A stretch of 64,000 nt of DNA. Origin: Xenorhabdus ehlersii (lineage in GTDB: Bacteria; Pseudomonadota; Gammaproteobacteria; Enterobacterales; Enterobacteriaceae). The notes beneath the pieces were generated by a model that was not told the origin of the DNA, searched no databases, and worked only from the letters and a program-made list of their open reading frames with translations. The position numbers and the translations under genes are program-made. The stretch spans positions 186,001 through 250,000 of the forward strand of contig NZ_RAQI01000003.1 in NCBI RefSeq assembly GCF_003610465.1. The letters are read 5' to 3'. Shown piece after piece: positions 23,601 to 31,972 of the stretch. Each line of letters opens with the position of its first letter. Position 1 is the stretch's first letter.

Positions 23601-24561
23601 GTTTAAGGGCTTCGTTGGCATTCTCATTAGCAGTGTTAGCCGATTTATCAACGTTTGCGATAAGCCCATCGACTTCCTGCCTGGTGTAGGCATTCACATC
23701 ATGTGCGGTAATTCCGATATCGCTTATCAGCTCTTTTCCGTTGATTTTACGGGATAATGGAACCTTAGTGCTTACCTGATCAAGTGCTTTATTGGCTGTT
23801 TGGCTGACCCTATCGACAAGGGAGTCTGTTTGAATTTTGTCATAGGCGCCGACATCCGTTGCTGTCAGTTCAATATCTTTGGACAGTTCCTTACCATTAA
23901 CTTTGCGCGTTGATGGTACATATTTATTTGTCGAGAGTATCGAATTAACCGACTCATTGGCTTGATTGGCTAATTCATATGCTATTTTTACTGCCTTGGG
24001 TGTTGCAGCATGAACTTCGCTATCACTGCCGACTTCATTACTTAACGCAACAAATCCTCTTTTTCCTAAGGTAGCACTTGGGTGGTCACGGCTTTCGGCG
24101 TGTTCTTTAATTTTTTCTCTCACATAACTGCGAGATGCGAAACCGGAAAGCAGTTCTTTTATCCATCCTGTCAGGCCACTGTTGTTAACCGTCAGAGCCA
24201 TACGGATAGCTTGTTCCTGAGATTCTGGTTTGTAGAGTTCGGCACAATTTCCTACCGCAATTAGTGTGCCATCTTTATCGAATAGGCCAATTTCACGAAC
24301 CCACCAATTACCTTCACCTTCAGGAAGTATTTGTTCGGCGATAACTTGGGCGGGTGTTTGGGGATTGATGAGTAAGGCATCAAGTTCAGCGCGATGTTTT
24401 TCATTAATCAATCCGGATTGGTTGACATTGGGTGTAGGTGAACTGCCACCACCATCACCTACAGCCATATGGGTAATCTCAAGTTTGATACCTGATGAGG
24501 CTGCTTTTTCCAGTTTTTCTGTGCCAGCCTGTGTCAATAATGCAAAATATTCTGTACTCAT
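20650..24561 (-). CDS. Orphan P2-like phage tail fibre with 16 tandem repeats
   Basis: 1303-residue protein. Residues 1-210 are a P2 gpH-type baseplate-attaching N-terminus (ITHMAVGDGGG, INPQTPAQVIAEQILPEG, GNWWVREIGLFDKDGTLIAVG). Residues 215-1151 are 16 tandem units, each a beta-like VPLTRKVNGKEL..DI.LTA.DV.AY half and an Ala/Asn-rich helical half. Residues 1152-1303 form a distinct C-terminal domain, probably the receptor-binding tip. ATG at 24561 has a GAGGG site; an in-frame start at 24660 adds a non-homologous piece. No other phage gene and no Tfa-type chaperone lies nearby; neighbours are asmA and yegH. It may supply an alternative fibre for a prophage or R-type tailocin encoded elsewhere. 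Confidence 0.85.
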   Translation of the reverse strand: MSTEYFALLTQAGTEKLEKAASSGIKLEITHMAVGDGGGSSPTPNVNQSGLINEKHRAELDALLINPQTPAQVIAEQILPEGEGNWWVREIGLFDKDGTLIAVGNCAELYKPESQEQAIRMALTVNNSGLTGWIKELLSGFASRSYVREKIKEHAESRDHPSATLGKRGFVALSNEVGSDSEVHAATPKAVKIAYELANQANESVNSILSTNKYVPSTRKVNGKELSKDIELTATDVGAYDKIQTDSLVDRVSQTANKALDQVSTKVPLSRKINGKELISDIGITAHDVNAYTRQEVDGLIANVDKSANTANENANEALKQLDKKVPLSRKINNKELLIDIQLTANDVGTYDKKEIDDRINTVQQATDTANNNANTAIQELSKKVPESRKINNKELTTDIELGAADVGTYNKVEIDDRIGNVEKLAETANNNANTAIQDAKNKVPESRKINGKELLSDIELRAVDVGAYGKEETDAIIKDVKVQIDNVNNLAENANNNANTATQDAKSKVPLTRKVNGKELSADIQLTAADIDTYNKAEIDDRVSKVDKLAETANQQANDALQRVNNSVPSTRKVNGKELLTDIELSAADVDTYNKAEIDDRVGKVDKLAESAYNNANTAIKDANSKVPLTRKVNGKELSTDVQLTAADIDTYNKAEIDDRVSKVDKLAETANQQANAALNSADNKVPLSRKVNGKELSADVQLTAADIDTYNKAEIDDRVGKVDKLAETANNNANIAIQAAKDKVPSTRKVNGKELITDIELTASDIHAYNKKETDDLINGVKAQVDNVQQLANTANNNASLAIQELDKKVPESRKINGKELSADIQLTAADVDAYNKGETDAQIKDVKSLADTANQHANDALKGVSNSVPSTLKVNGKELLTDIELTAADVGTYNKVEIDDRIGKVDKLAESAYNKAETASKDANNKVPSTRKVNGKELLTDIELHAVDVGTYNKAELDDSIGKVEKLADAANQTANSAVQLADSKVPLTRKINGKELSTDIELTAANVDTYNKAEINILIDEVKETANNAHNTAEHKVPLTRTVNGKALLSDIDLTASDVNAYTKVEVESRLEDIKGLANKANNNADSRVPLTRTVNGKALLSDIKLTASDVGAYSKVEVDTRISKVETLASDANTNAIAAKANADSRLAKSKNGADIPDKQAFVRNLGLGNLIGLGIESRRIIDEHTIIKLGEIFVINGVAVGSEPIGDSHAAEIGGVTYYTHFYKIKLPTTLPNGIISCQASVVGDNFDNQRPSYLADVKTQRGNANGDGLSKDTLTISITTPQLGWVPNFYYQVIGY
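21109..23919 (-). repeat. Sixteen tandem 52/59/66-codon repeats in the tail fibre
   Basis: Counted unit by unit from VPSTRKVNGK (residue 215) to ANADSR (1151): eleven units of 59 residues (177 bp), three of 52 (units 1, 14, 15) and two of 66 (units 5 and 10), total 937. All length differences are multiples of seven and lie in the helical half. Some units are almost identical at DNA level: the stretch beginning near 22554 recurs 354 bases away (two 177-bp units) near 22908 with one mismatch in about 80 bases. Confidence 0.9.
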
Positions 24562-24755
24562 ATAAACCCTCACTTTATCAACAATAAATAGGTGTATTGC
24601 TAACCTAGCCGCAAGAGATCTTTTGTAGAGCTCTTGGGCCATATGAAGGCGGTATGACATCTCCGCTAACTACCATGGAACGGGTTTATTGTACTTAGGG
24701 TAATCATGAACAAATACTTTAAAAATTAAATGAAACTGATAAAACTTATAGGAAT

Positions 24756-24785
24756 AAAAAAAACCGGACTTATGCCGGTTTTTTC
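24756..24785 (-). terminator. Rho-independent terminator of yegH
   Basis: Stem AACCGG / CCGGTT flanked by A and T runs on both sides, so it can act in both directions. It is placed 30 bases after the yegH stop. Confidence 0.85.
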
Positions 24786-24816
24786 TCAGTAGGCGATATC
24801 GTTTTAATATCGTGGG

Positions 24817-26397
24817 TTATATTTCTGCCATTTCTTCAATGGTCAGTGGGGTAATTTTCACTTTATTGATGCGGTGGCTGGTGATTTCCAGCGCTTCAAA
24901 CAGATAGTCACTAATCTTCAATTGCTCGCCCTGTCGCGGAATGTGTTGCAGATGTTCCATCAACAAGCCTGCTAGTGTCTGGTATTCCCGTTTTTCATCC
25001 AATGGCAGCGGCACATAAAGCACCAAATCTTCCAGTGGCATAAATCCATTGGCGATCCAATATCCCTCTTCCATGACCTGAATATCATGGCGCGCATCGA
25101 TCTCTCCGCTGCCTACAGGAAGGTTACCTGTAATGGTTTCCATCACATCGGTTACCGTAACCACCCCTTCGACAGACCCGAACTCATCGACAACAAAGGC
25201 AAAATGAGTTTGCGCTTTACGGAACTGTTCCAGTGCCTGTAGCAAGGAGAGCGATTCCGGGAAAATCAACGGTTGCTGGACTAACTTCCTTAAATCGAAA
25301 GTATTGTGAGTCAGTTGTTGATTAAGGATATCAATCACATGTACCACGCCAAGTGGTTCGTCACCACTCTGTTCATCTGTAACTACAATTCGCGTATGTG
25401 GTTTTTGTTCCAGTAAGGTAGTCAATTTTTCCGTAGGGGAATGGACATCAAGATAAATCACATCATGGCGTGAAGTCATGATGCTACTGACGGTACGTTG
25501 TGCCATGCTGAGAACGCGGGCAATCATCTGGCGTTCCTGGGGCTCAAAGATTTCTTTGCTATCTGTATGATCTGCAATCAGGTCAGAAGTATGGTTATCC
25601 AACGCAGCGTTTTCACGTTTGCCATTTAAAATGTGAAGAACAGCTTCTGCGGTTCTTTCGCGCAGGGAGCGGGAAGCGCTCAAAAACTTGCGGCGATTGA
25701 ACTGAGCGAACTGGTTCAGTGCTTCAATCATGATGGAGAAGCCGATGGCAGCATAGAGATAGCCTTTCGGAATATGATAGCCAAAGCCTTCTGCAACCAG
25801 GCTAAAGCCAATCATTAGTAAGAAGCTGAGACACAGGATCACGATTGTGGGATGTGCATTGACAAATTTTGTCAGCGGTTTGCTGGCCCATATCATCAGG
25901 ATCATAGCAATAGTTACAGCCGCAATCATGATACCAATGTGGTTGACCATTCCTACGGCGGTGATAACAGAATCCAGAGAAAATACTGCATCTAAGACGA
26001 TAATTTGCACAACAACTGCCCAGAAGCTAGCTCCTTTGCGTTGTTGGTTAGTATGCAAGGTTTTTCCTTCTAACCGTTCATTCAATTCCATTGTCGCTTT
26101 GAACAGCAAGAAGATCCCCCCTATCAACATAATTAAATCACGGGCACTGAAAGGGTGTTCCCATAAAGTAACCAAGGGATTAGTCAGGGAAATGAGCCAG
26201 GATAAGCTGAATAGCAACAATATCCTCATAAGAAGGGCGCAGGAAAGCCCTGTCAGGCGAGCTTTATCTCTCTCTTTTTCAGGTAGTTTATCTGCCAGAA
26301 TGGCAATGAATATTAAGTTGTCTATTCCGAGAACAATTTCTAAAACGATAAGTGTGGCCAGACCTGCCCATATCGTCGGATCAGCGATCCATTCCAT
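24817..26397 (-). CDS. yegH: TerC-like membrane protein with CBS and CorC domains, YegH
   Basis: 526 residues. The N-terminal half (1 to about 240) is a TerC-type membrane domain with several helices and the acidic motifs ELVLGIDNL-like [11 protein letters not shown] and [15 protein letters not shown] tandem CBS region follows (about 300-425, with [11 protein letters not shown] and [19 protein letters not shown]), then a C-terminal CorC/HlyC domain. TerC proteins are linked to metal, especially manganese, export; the activity of YegH itself is not proven. In E. coli yegH directly follows asmA on the opposite strand; here the fibre gene is inserted between them. Confidence 0.94.
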   Translation of the reverse strand: MEWIADPTIWAGLATLIVLEIVLGIDNLIFIAILADKLPEKERDKARLTGLSCALLMRILLLFSLSWLISLTNPLVTLWEHPFSARDLIMLIGGIFLLFKATMELNERLEGKTLHTNQQRKGASFWAVVVQIIVLDAVFSLDSVITAVGMVNHIGIMIAAVTIAMILMIWASKPLTKFVNAHPTIVILCLSFLLMIGFSLVAEGFGYHIPKGYLYAAIGFSIMIEALNQFAQFNRRKFLSASRSLRERTAEAVLHILNGKRENAALDNHTSDLIADHTDSKEIFEPQERQMIARVLSMAQRTVSSIMTSRHDVIYLDVHSPTEKLTTLLEQKPHTRIVVTDEQSGDEPLGVVHVIDILNQQLTHNTFDLRKLVQQPLIFPESLSLLQALEQFRKAQTHFAFVVDEFGSVEGVVTVTDVMETITGNLPVGSGEIDARHDIQVMEEGYWIANGFMPLEDLVLYVPLPLDEKREYQTLAGLLMEHLQHIPRQGEQLKISDYLFEALEITSHRINKVKITPLTIEEMAEI

Positions 26398-26687
26398 ATA
26401 ATTTGTTTTACCTTTTAGTGGGACGGCATTTGCCGACTATTAAATAATGCGTATTGAAATGCGAAATATCAATAGTTGATTTGTCTCAGTTGGAAATTTT
26501 TTCAGCAAAAAAACGTTACGCCGATATCGATTGCATCAATAACTACCGTCAATGGCCTTTCCTGAGTTAACATATGACTTCATTAACAAATTGCCCGCCC
26601 TGTTTTGTTGCATACGGTATGTATTACATTTGGTATTGCGTATAGCATCTTGGGTGGGCGGCAGTCATTATTAGACGGGAGTTATTC

Positions 26688-28094
26688 ATGTCCAAACAGC
26701 AGATCGGTGTTGTCGGTATGGCGGTAATGGGGCGCAACCTGGCGTTGAATATTGAAAGCCGTGGTTACTCTGTATCTATTTTTAACCGCTCCAGCGATAA
26801 AACAGATGAAGTTATTGCTGAAAATCCAGGGAAAAAATTAGTTCCAAGTTATTCCATTGAAGAGTTTGTCGATTCGCTGGAAAAGCCACGTCGTATTCTG
26901 TTGATGGTTAAGGCGGGTGAAGCTACGGATAAAACCATTGCATCACTGATGCCACATTTGGATAAGGGTGACATTCTGATCGATGGTGGCAACACCTATT
27001 TTCAGGATACTATTCGCCGTAACCGTGAGTTGTCCGCTCAGGGCATTAATTTTATCGGTACGGGGGTTTCTGGTGGTGAAGAAGGCGCATTGAAAGGCCC
27101 TTCAATTATGCCGGGTGGTCAAAAAGAGGCTTATGAGTTGGTGGCTCCAATTCTGAAAGAGATCGCTGCTCAGGTTGATGGCGAGCCTTGTGTGACTTAC
27201 ATCGGGGCAGATGGTGCAGGTCATTATGTGAAGATGGTTCATAATGGCATTGAATATGGTGATATGCAGCTAATTGCAGAAGCTTATTCTCTGTTGAAAA
27301 GCGCATTGAACCTGAGCAATCAGGCGTTGGCTGACGTGTTCAGTGATTGGAACCAAGGTGAACTAAGCAGTTACTTGATCGAAATTACTGCCGACATTTT
27401 TCGTAAGCAAGATGAAGACGGGAAATATCTGGTTGACGTGATTCTGGATGAAGCGGCCAACAAAGGCACCGGTAAGTGGACTAGCCAAAGCTCGTTGGAT
27501 CTGGGTATTCCAGTAACACTCATCACAGAATCTGTCTTTGCACGCTATATTTCTTCCCTGAAAGATCAGCGCGTAGCTGCATCCAAAGTTCTGTCAGGCC
27601 CAGAAGTTCAGCCATTCAATGGAGATAAGGCTGAATTTATCGAGAAAGTCCGCCGTGCTCTGTATTTGGGTAAGATTGTTTCTTATGCGCAAGGCTTTCA
27701 GCAGTTGAAAGCGGCATCGGATGAGTACAACTGGGATCTGAACTATGGCGAAATTGCTAAGATCTTCCGTGCTGGTTGTATTATTCGTGCGCAATTTCTG
27801 CAAAAAATCACCGATGCATACAATGAAAACTCAGCTATCGCTAACCTGCTTTTAGCGCCTTACTTCAAACAAATCGCAGATGAATATCAGCAAGCTCTGC
27901 GTGATGTTATTTCTTACGGTGTGCAGAATGGTATCCCAACACCAACATTCTCTGCTGCTATCTCTTATTACGACAGCTATCGTTCTGCTGTATTGCCGGC
28001 TAACCTGATTCAGGCACAGCGTGATTACTTTGGTGCGCACACTTACAAGCGTACTGATAAAGAAGGTGTTTTCCACACTGAATGGTTGGACTAA
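26688..28094 (+). CDS. gnd: 6-phosphogluconate dehydrogenase, decarboxylating
   Basis: Oxidises 6-phosphogluconate to ribulose 5-phosphate with NADP in the pentose phosphate pathway. Rossmann motif [11 protein letters not shown] from residue 10, then [20 protein letters not shown] and the catalytic region [20 protein letters not shown]. 468 residues, as E. coli. A 290-base gap upstream holds its promoter, and a strong terminator follows. In E. coli gnd borders the O-antigen cluster; no such cluster is here. Confidence 0.98.
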   Translation: MSKQQIGVVGMAVMGRNLALNIESRGYSVSIFNRSSDKTDEVIAENPGKKLVPSYSIEEFVDSLEKPRRILLMVKAGEATDKTIASLMPHLDKGDILIDGGNTYFQDTIRRNRELSAQGINFIGTGVSGGEEGALKGPSIMPGGQKEAYELVAPILKEIAAQVDGEPCVTYIGADGAGHYVKMVHNGIEYGDMQLIAEAYSLLKSALNLSNQALADVFSDWNQGELSSYLIEITADIFRKQDEDGKYLVDVILDEAANKGTGKWTSQSSLDLGIPVTLITESVFARYISSLKDQRVAASKVLSGPEVQPFNGDKAEFIEKVRRALYLGKIVSYAQGFQQLKAASDEYNWDLNYGEIAKIFRAGCIIRAQFLQKITDAYNENSAIANLLLAPYFKQIADEYQQALRDVISYGVQNGIPTPTFSAAISYYDSYRSAVLPANLIQAQRDYFGAHTYKRTDKEGVFHTEWLD

Positions 28095-28136
28095 TCATTA
28101 AATATCTTTATAAGATATAAAATATTCCCAAAGTAA

Positions 28137-28162
28137 GGTGCTGAGTTTTCAGCACCTTTTTT
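28137..28162 (+). terminator. Rho-independent terminator of gnd
   Basis: Perfect eight-base stem GGTGCTGA / TCAGCACC, four-base loop, then six T residues. Confidence 0.93.
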
Positions 28163-28191
28163 GTGAAATGACGTGAAGTAAAAGTAAAGTA

Positions 28192-28332
28192 TCAATTTGG
28201 AGGTTGCCACTTAAGTAATCGTTGGGCAAATCTCTCCAACCAGTGTGCTATCTCTGCATCGTGGAGATAAAGAAATACAGCGAGGCTGAGGATAGCGAGG
28301 CTGAGTATTACCAGAACAAAAATATTATTCAT
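28192..28332 (-). CDS. Predicted 46-residue single-pass membrane mini-protein
   Basis: A short frame between gnd and yeaK, opposite to gnd. It starts MNNIFVLVILSLAILSL: a hydrophobic helix at residues 4-23, then an amphipathic charged helix (HDAEIAHWLERFAQRLLKW) and ends PPN. GGGTGA lies seven bases before the ATG, a plausible ribosome-binding site. The membrane helix contains a duplicated CTCAGCCTCGCT segment, giving two SLA repeats. I recognise no family. Support comes only from composition, start signal and the hydrophobic-then-amphipathic layout seen in many small membrane proteins. Confidence 0.55.
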   Translation of the reverse strand: MNNIFVLVILSLAILSLAVFLYLHDAEIAHWLERFAQRLLKWQPPN

Positions 28333-28418
28333 ATAATAATCACCCATCTTTTGCCTGGTTAAATTATAGCAAAATTTAAGTTGTTTTTAATTTATTGGGC
28401 ATTTTCTTAAGGCTATCT

Positions 28419-28844
28419 TTAATCGATTATTTTCCGAAAGGTAATTAATTCTGGCATAGCGATGCGACGGTAATCTGCTGCATTCAAAATAATTGAACGC
28501 TCCAGACTACCTGCATTAAATGCCAATTCCTCATAGCGTTCAAATAAAAGCGGATCGGCAACCAATTTCAGATCTGGATGAAAACTAAATGGTGGGATGG
28601 CACCAAAAACACAAAGGGTCAATTCAGAAACCTCTTTTGGGCTTGCTAAAGATGCTCGGCTCCCTCCTATTTGTTTGGCAAGAATAGCAAGATCAGCTTG
28701 TTGGTCAGCAGGTAAGACAGCAAGGACATATTGTCGGTAACCATTTCCTTTCACATGGCAAACCAGGCCTTTAGCACCTTGCCCTAGCTGGGTTCCCCGT
28801 ATTTTTGCCACTTCTTCTGAACGGCCGCCAGTAGCGTGTTCCAT
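28419..28844 (-). CDS. yeaK: YbaK/EbsC-family aminoacyl-tRNA deacylase, YeaK-like, 5' end disrupted
   Basis: Hydrolyses mischarged aminoacyl-tRNA in trans, by family. The sequence follows E. coli YeaK closely (KIRGTQLGQGAKGLVC, VFGAIPPFSFHPDLKLVADPLLFERYEELAFNAG). The first ATG in frame (28844) gives 141 residues, about 25 short of E. coli YeaK. Homology continues upstream in the same frame (SFERLTTLLDNNNARYQV) to a TAA. A TTG at 28914, with a good AGGAG site, opens another frame and would join this one if an A6 tract at 28904-28909 had one base fewer. Either a recent frameshift or slippage-dependent expression. Confidence 0.75.
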   Translation of the reverse strand: MEHATGGRSEEVAKIRGTQLGQGAKGLVCHVKGNGYRQYVLAVLPADQQADLAILAKQIGGSRASLASPKEVSELTLCVFGAIPPFSFHPDLKLVADPLLFERYEELAFNAGSLERSIILNAADYRRIAMPELITFRKIID

Positions 28845-29083
28845 GACTTGATAGCGGGCATTGTTGTTGTCTAATAGGGTAGTGAGGCGTTCAAAAGATG
28901 TCGTTTTTTAGCAAAATATTCTCCTGTATAAACTCAAAGTAAAAATTGATACCTATTTTTTCCGTCTTGCATCAGCAATTATTGATTCTGGTCAACATTA
29001 CTGGGGTAGATAAGTGTCACATTGTAATTCCAGTTTTTTACACTAAGATTTGGAATACTTCAGTAAAATCTAAGGAGTTTCAA

Positions 29084-30235
29084 ATGGCAGCATCAACTTT
29101 CTTTATCCCACCAGTGAATAAAATCGGTATGGGATGCATGACTGAAGCTGTAGAATTAATGAAAAATTATGGCTACAGACAGGCTTTGATTGTCACTGAC
29201 CGCGTGTTAAACGAGATTGGTGTTGTTGGAAAAGTTCAGGCTTTGCTGGCAGATGTTGGGATAAAAAGTGCAATTTATGATGGAACAAATCCAAATCCAA
29301 CTACGATTAATGTTGGGGAAGGTTTGGAGATCCTGCGCCAGCATAACTGTGATTGTGTGATCTCTTTAGGTGGTGGTTCACCGCATGACTGTGCCAAAGG
29401 TATTGCGCTGGTGGCAGCTAATGGCGGAGATATTCGTGATTATGAAGGGGTTGATCGTTCGGCTAAACCACAGCTACCTCTGATTGCCATCAATACTACT
29501 GCGGGAACAGCTTCTGAAATGACGCGTTTCTGTATTATTACGGATGTTGAACGTCATATCAAAATGGCCATTGTGGATAAAAATGTAACGCCTATTTTGT
29601 CAGTCAATGATTCTGTCCTGATGGCAGGGATGCCAAAAGGATTGACCGCTGCAACAGGAATGGATGCATTGACTCATGCGATTGAGGCTTATGTCTCTAC
29701 GGCGGCAAACCCCATTACTGATGCTTGCGCCTTGAAAGCGGTGACAATGATTAGCAATTATTTGCGCCGTGCGGTTGAAGATGGTAATGATATGGAAGCG
29801 CGTGAGAATATGGCTTATGCCCAATTCTTGGCTGGCATGGCATTCAATAATGCCTCTTTGGGATATGTCCATGCCATGGCACACCAGTTAGGTGGATTTT
29901 ATGATTTGCCACACGGTGTCTGCAATGCGGTTTTATTGCCACATGTACAGAGATTCAATGCAAAAGTTTCTGCTGCTCGTTTGAGAGATATTGCGGCGGC
30001 TATGGGCGTTGAGGTTGGAGCTTTAAATGATACGCAAGGTGCTGAAGCTTGTATCCATGCAATCAGTGAATTGGCAAAAGATGTGAATATTCCATCAGGT
30101 TTGTCTGAATTGAATGTAAAAGAGGAAGATTTGCCAATATTAGCAACTAATGCGTTGAAAGATGCCTGTGGTTTCACCAATCCCATTCAGGCATCACATG
30201 AAGAAATCGTTGTTATCTTTAAGGCAGCAATGTGA
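29084..30235 (+). CDS. yiaY: Iron-containing alcohol/threonine dehydrogenase YiaY
   Basis: Group III iron-dependent alcohol dehydrogenase of 383 residues, the same length as E. coli YiaY and very similar to it. NAD-binding [14 protein letters not shown] near residue 98, [19 protein letters not shown], and metal-binding histidines in [23 protein letters not shown] and [13 protein letters not shown]. The ATG at 29084 follows AAGGAG with good spacing; a frame open to 28946 is unrelated. YiaY can oxidise short alcohols or threonine; the physiological substrate is unclear. Divergent from the yeaK-like gene. Confidence 0.94.
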   Translation: MAASTFFIPPVNKIGMGCMTEAVELMKNYGYRQALIVTDRVLNEIGVVGKVQALLADVGIKSAIYDGTNPNPTTINVGEGLEILRQHNCDCVISLGGGSPHDCAKGIALVAANGGDIRDYEGVDRSAKPQLPLIAINTTAGTASEMTRFCIITDVERHIKMAIVDKNVTPILSVNDSVLMAGMPKGLTAATGMDALTHAIEAYVSTAANPITDACALKAVTMISNYLRRAVEDGNDMEARENMAYAQFLAGMAFNNASLGYVHAMAHQLGGFYDLPHGVCNAVLLPHVQRFNAKVSAARLRDIAAAMGVEVGALNDTQGAEACIHAISELAKDVNIPSGLSELNVKEEDLPILATNALKDACGFTNPIQASHEEIVVIFKAAM

Positions 30236-30470
30236 TTCACTGAGTCGTGGTTTTAATCACTGAATGTTCTAGTCACATCACGATCCACTGACAAGCCTCA
30301 TTATTTTCTACGGGATTTGTCAGTGGGTTGAAATATGTCTTAACGAAATGCCATGTTCTTCCTTTCAGGTCTACTGTGGCTTTATTTCATATACCGGATG
30401 AAAATATTATCTTCTACTATCACCATTATGCTTTACATAATCCATATGATTGTTCGGTGAAGTGTTCGAG

Positions 30471-30776
30471 TTAAATCCCTACGCAACATTCTTCTTGTAA
30501 GAAGTTGATCAGATTTCCCAAGTGCTGATAATCAGGTATACATACGATAGTACGGCTGTGTTTCTCTTGACGAATTAGTCCGACCTTCACCATACGGTTG
30601 AGATGATGTGACAGTGTTGAAGGGGGAATATCTAAAGCTTTCTGAATTTCCCCTACCGAGGCTCCTTTATGGCCAGCCTTAACTAAAAACCGGAATACAG
30701 CTAATCGGTGACAATTCCCCAGTTCCGCCAGACTTGCTGCGACTTCTTCGTGTTTCATACGCGTCTCTAAATCCAA
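30471..30776 (-). CDS. arsR: ArsR-family metalloregulator with C-terminal Cys pair
   Basis: 101-residue winged-helix repressor. The recognition helix is at about residues 52-62 (PSTLSHHLNRM) and the wing near EKHSRTIVCI. It lacks the classical ELCVCDL arsenic site in the alpha-3 helix. Instead it ends EECCVGI, with C97 and C98 plus C79 and C22 as thiol candidates. This resembles ArsR proteins that sense arsenic through C-terminal cysteine pairs. Divergent from arsP, with a shared 103-base control region, so it probably represses arsP-arsM and itself until As(III) or MAs(III) binds. Confidence 0.85.
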   Translation of the reverse strand: MDLETRMKHEEVAASLAELGNCHRLAVFRFLVKAGHKGASVGEIQKALDIPPSTLSHHLNRMVKVGLIRQEKHSRTIVCIPDYQHLGNLINFLQEECCVGI

Positions 30777-30785
30777 AATTCTATG

Positions 30786-30860
30786 TTTCTAGAAATATAC
30801 TTGACAGAAATTGCAATGGCAATCTATCATCCTTAACAATTCCATACTACTAGAAATATA
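30786..30860 (+). promoter_or_regulatory. arsP promoter and probable ArsR operators
   Basis: TTGACA (30801-30806), 18-base spacer and TATCAT (30825-30830) form a good sigma-70 promoter towards arsP. The spacer holds the inverted repeat ATTGC-AATG-GCAAT (30810-30823). Two copies of CTAGAAATATA (30789-30799 and 30850-30860) flank the promoter, 61 bases apart; the first is part of the palindrome TTTCTAGAAA. These are candidate ArsR sites. Confidence 0.6.
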
Positions 30861-30879
30861 GATATATTAAGGATCTGGT

Positions 30880-31884
30880 ATGTCTTCTCAATTACAAGAA
30901 ACCCTAAACATGTTTGTCTTCCTCGCCATAGAGTTATCAGCCTTGTTTATTGGTATCAGTTTGTTGGTTGGTATTCTCCAGCGGCATATACCTCCATCCA
31001 AGGTGGAAGCGTTACTGAGTGCTAACCGGAAAAGGGGATATTTTCTGGCTGCTGCCCTCGGATCTATCACTCCTTTCTGTAGTTGTTCGACTATTCCTAT
31101 GTTGAAAGGGTTAATTCGAGCCAAAGCTGGTTTTGGTCCAATGATGGTATTTTTATTTTCTTCCCCACTATTGAATCCCATCATCGTTGTATTATTTGTT
31201 GCTACTTTTGGTCTGATGCTAACAGCTATTTACGTACTCTCTGCCTTTCTGGTGTCATTGGGTGCCGGATGGTTGCTACAAATATTGGGATTTGAACGTT
31301 ATGTACGCCACGAAGAGACATCTAGTTGCGGAGTTTCTAAGAGTAGTTGTGACGTTAAGCCAGCGGTATCAAACAGTTGTGAAGCAATGGCAGCTCCCTG
31401 TTGTTCTGCTACCCAGATGATCACGCAATCTACAGGTTGCTGCGATAACCAAACCACTAAAGCGGTTCGTCCAAAAAGTAAGTATAGCGGTCTGTGGCAG
31501 GAAGCTTGGGCAGATTTTAAGAATGTATTACCTTATTTATTCATCGGCATAGCAATAGGTAGTGTGATTTATGGCTATGTTCCTACTAGTCTGCTTGAAA
31601 AATATGCTGGCTCAGATAATCCTTTTGCTATCCCAGTTGCTGCTGTCATTGGGATACCACTATATCTTCGTGCCGAAGCTTTGATACCGCTTTCAGCAGC
31701 TTTGATGACGAAAGGGGTCAGTGTCGGAGCGATTCTGGCGTTAATTATCGGTGGTGCTGGCGCCAGCCTGACCGAGCTAATTTTATTACGCTCCTTGTTC
31801 ACATTTAAGCTTTTGGCGGCCTTTGTCGCTGTTATCCTTGCGATGGCAATGATAGCAGGTTACGCGGCTTTACTATTTTTCTGA
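30880..31884 (+). CDS. arsP: ArsP-family organoarsenical efflux permease
   Basis: 334-residue inner-membrane permease of the ArsP/DUF318 family, two clusters of about four helices each. The first half has the conserved GSITPFCSCSTIPMLKGL motif (C67, C69) and FLFSSPLLNPI. The second half has the matching IGIPLYLRAEALIPL motif. The central cytoplasmic loop is rich in cysteine (150, 157, 167, 174, 175, 187, 188), suiting trivalent arsenical binding. Characterised ArsP proteins expel methylarsenite and aromatic arsenicals rather than inorganic arsenite. First gene of arsP-arsM, 88 bases before arsM. Confidence 0.88.
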   Translation: MSSQLQETLNMFVFLAIELSALFIGISLLVGILQRHIPPSKVEALLSANRKRGYFLAAALGSITPFCSCSTIPMLKGLIRAKAGFGPMMVFLFSSPLLNPIIVVLFVATFGLMLTAIYVLSAFLVSLGAGWLLQILGFERYVRHEETSSCGVSKSSCDVKPAVSNSCEAMAAPCCSATQMITQSTGCCDNQTTKAVRPKSKYSGLWQEAWADFKNVLPYLFIGIAIGSVIYGYVPTSLLEKYAGSDNPFAIPVAAVIGIPLYLRAEALIPLSAALMTKGVSVGAILALIIGGAGASLTELILLRSLFTFKLLAAFVAVILAMAMIAGYAALLFF

Positions 31885-31972
31885 ATGTTCATCAAATAAA
31901 CGTATTAGGTCGATCGTTATTAGAATTATGTCAGGACTAAGGTTGGGTTTTATTTGAGGTTATAGGAATAGA

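Noticed and set aside
21109..23919. Regular direct repeats, at first glance array-like
   Set aside because: They are 156-198 bp coding units in one open frame, with no 23-50 bp repeat/spacer pattern and no cas genes, so not a CRISPR array.
28900..28914. A AAA AAC heptamer as a programmed -1 frameshift in the yeaK-like gene
   Set aside because: A -1 shift leads to the wrong frame; the homologous frame needs +1 (or one A less), so classic -1 frameshifting does not explain it.
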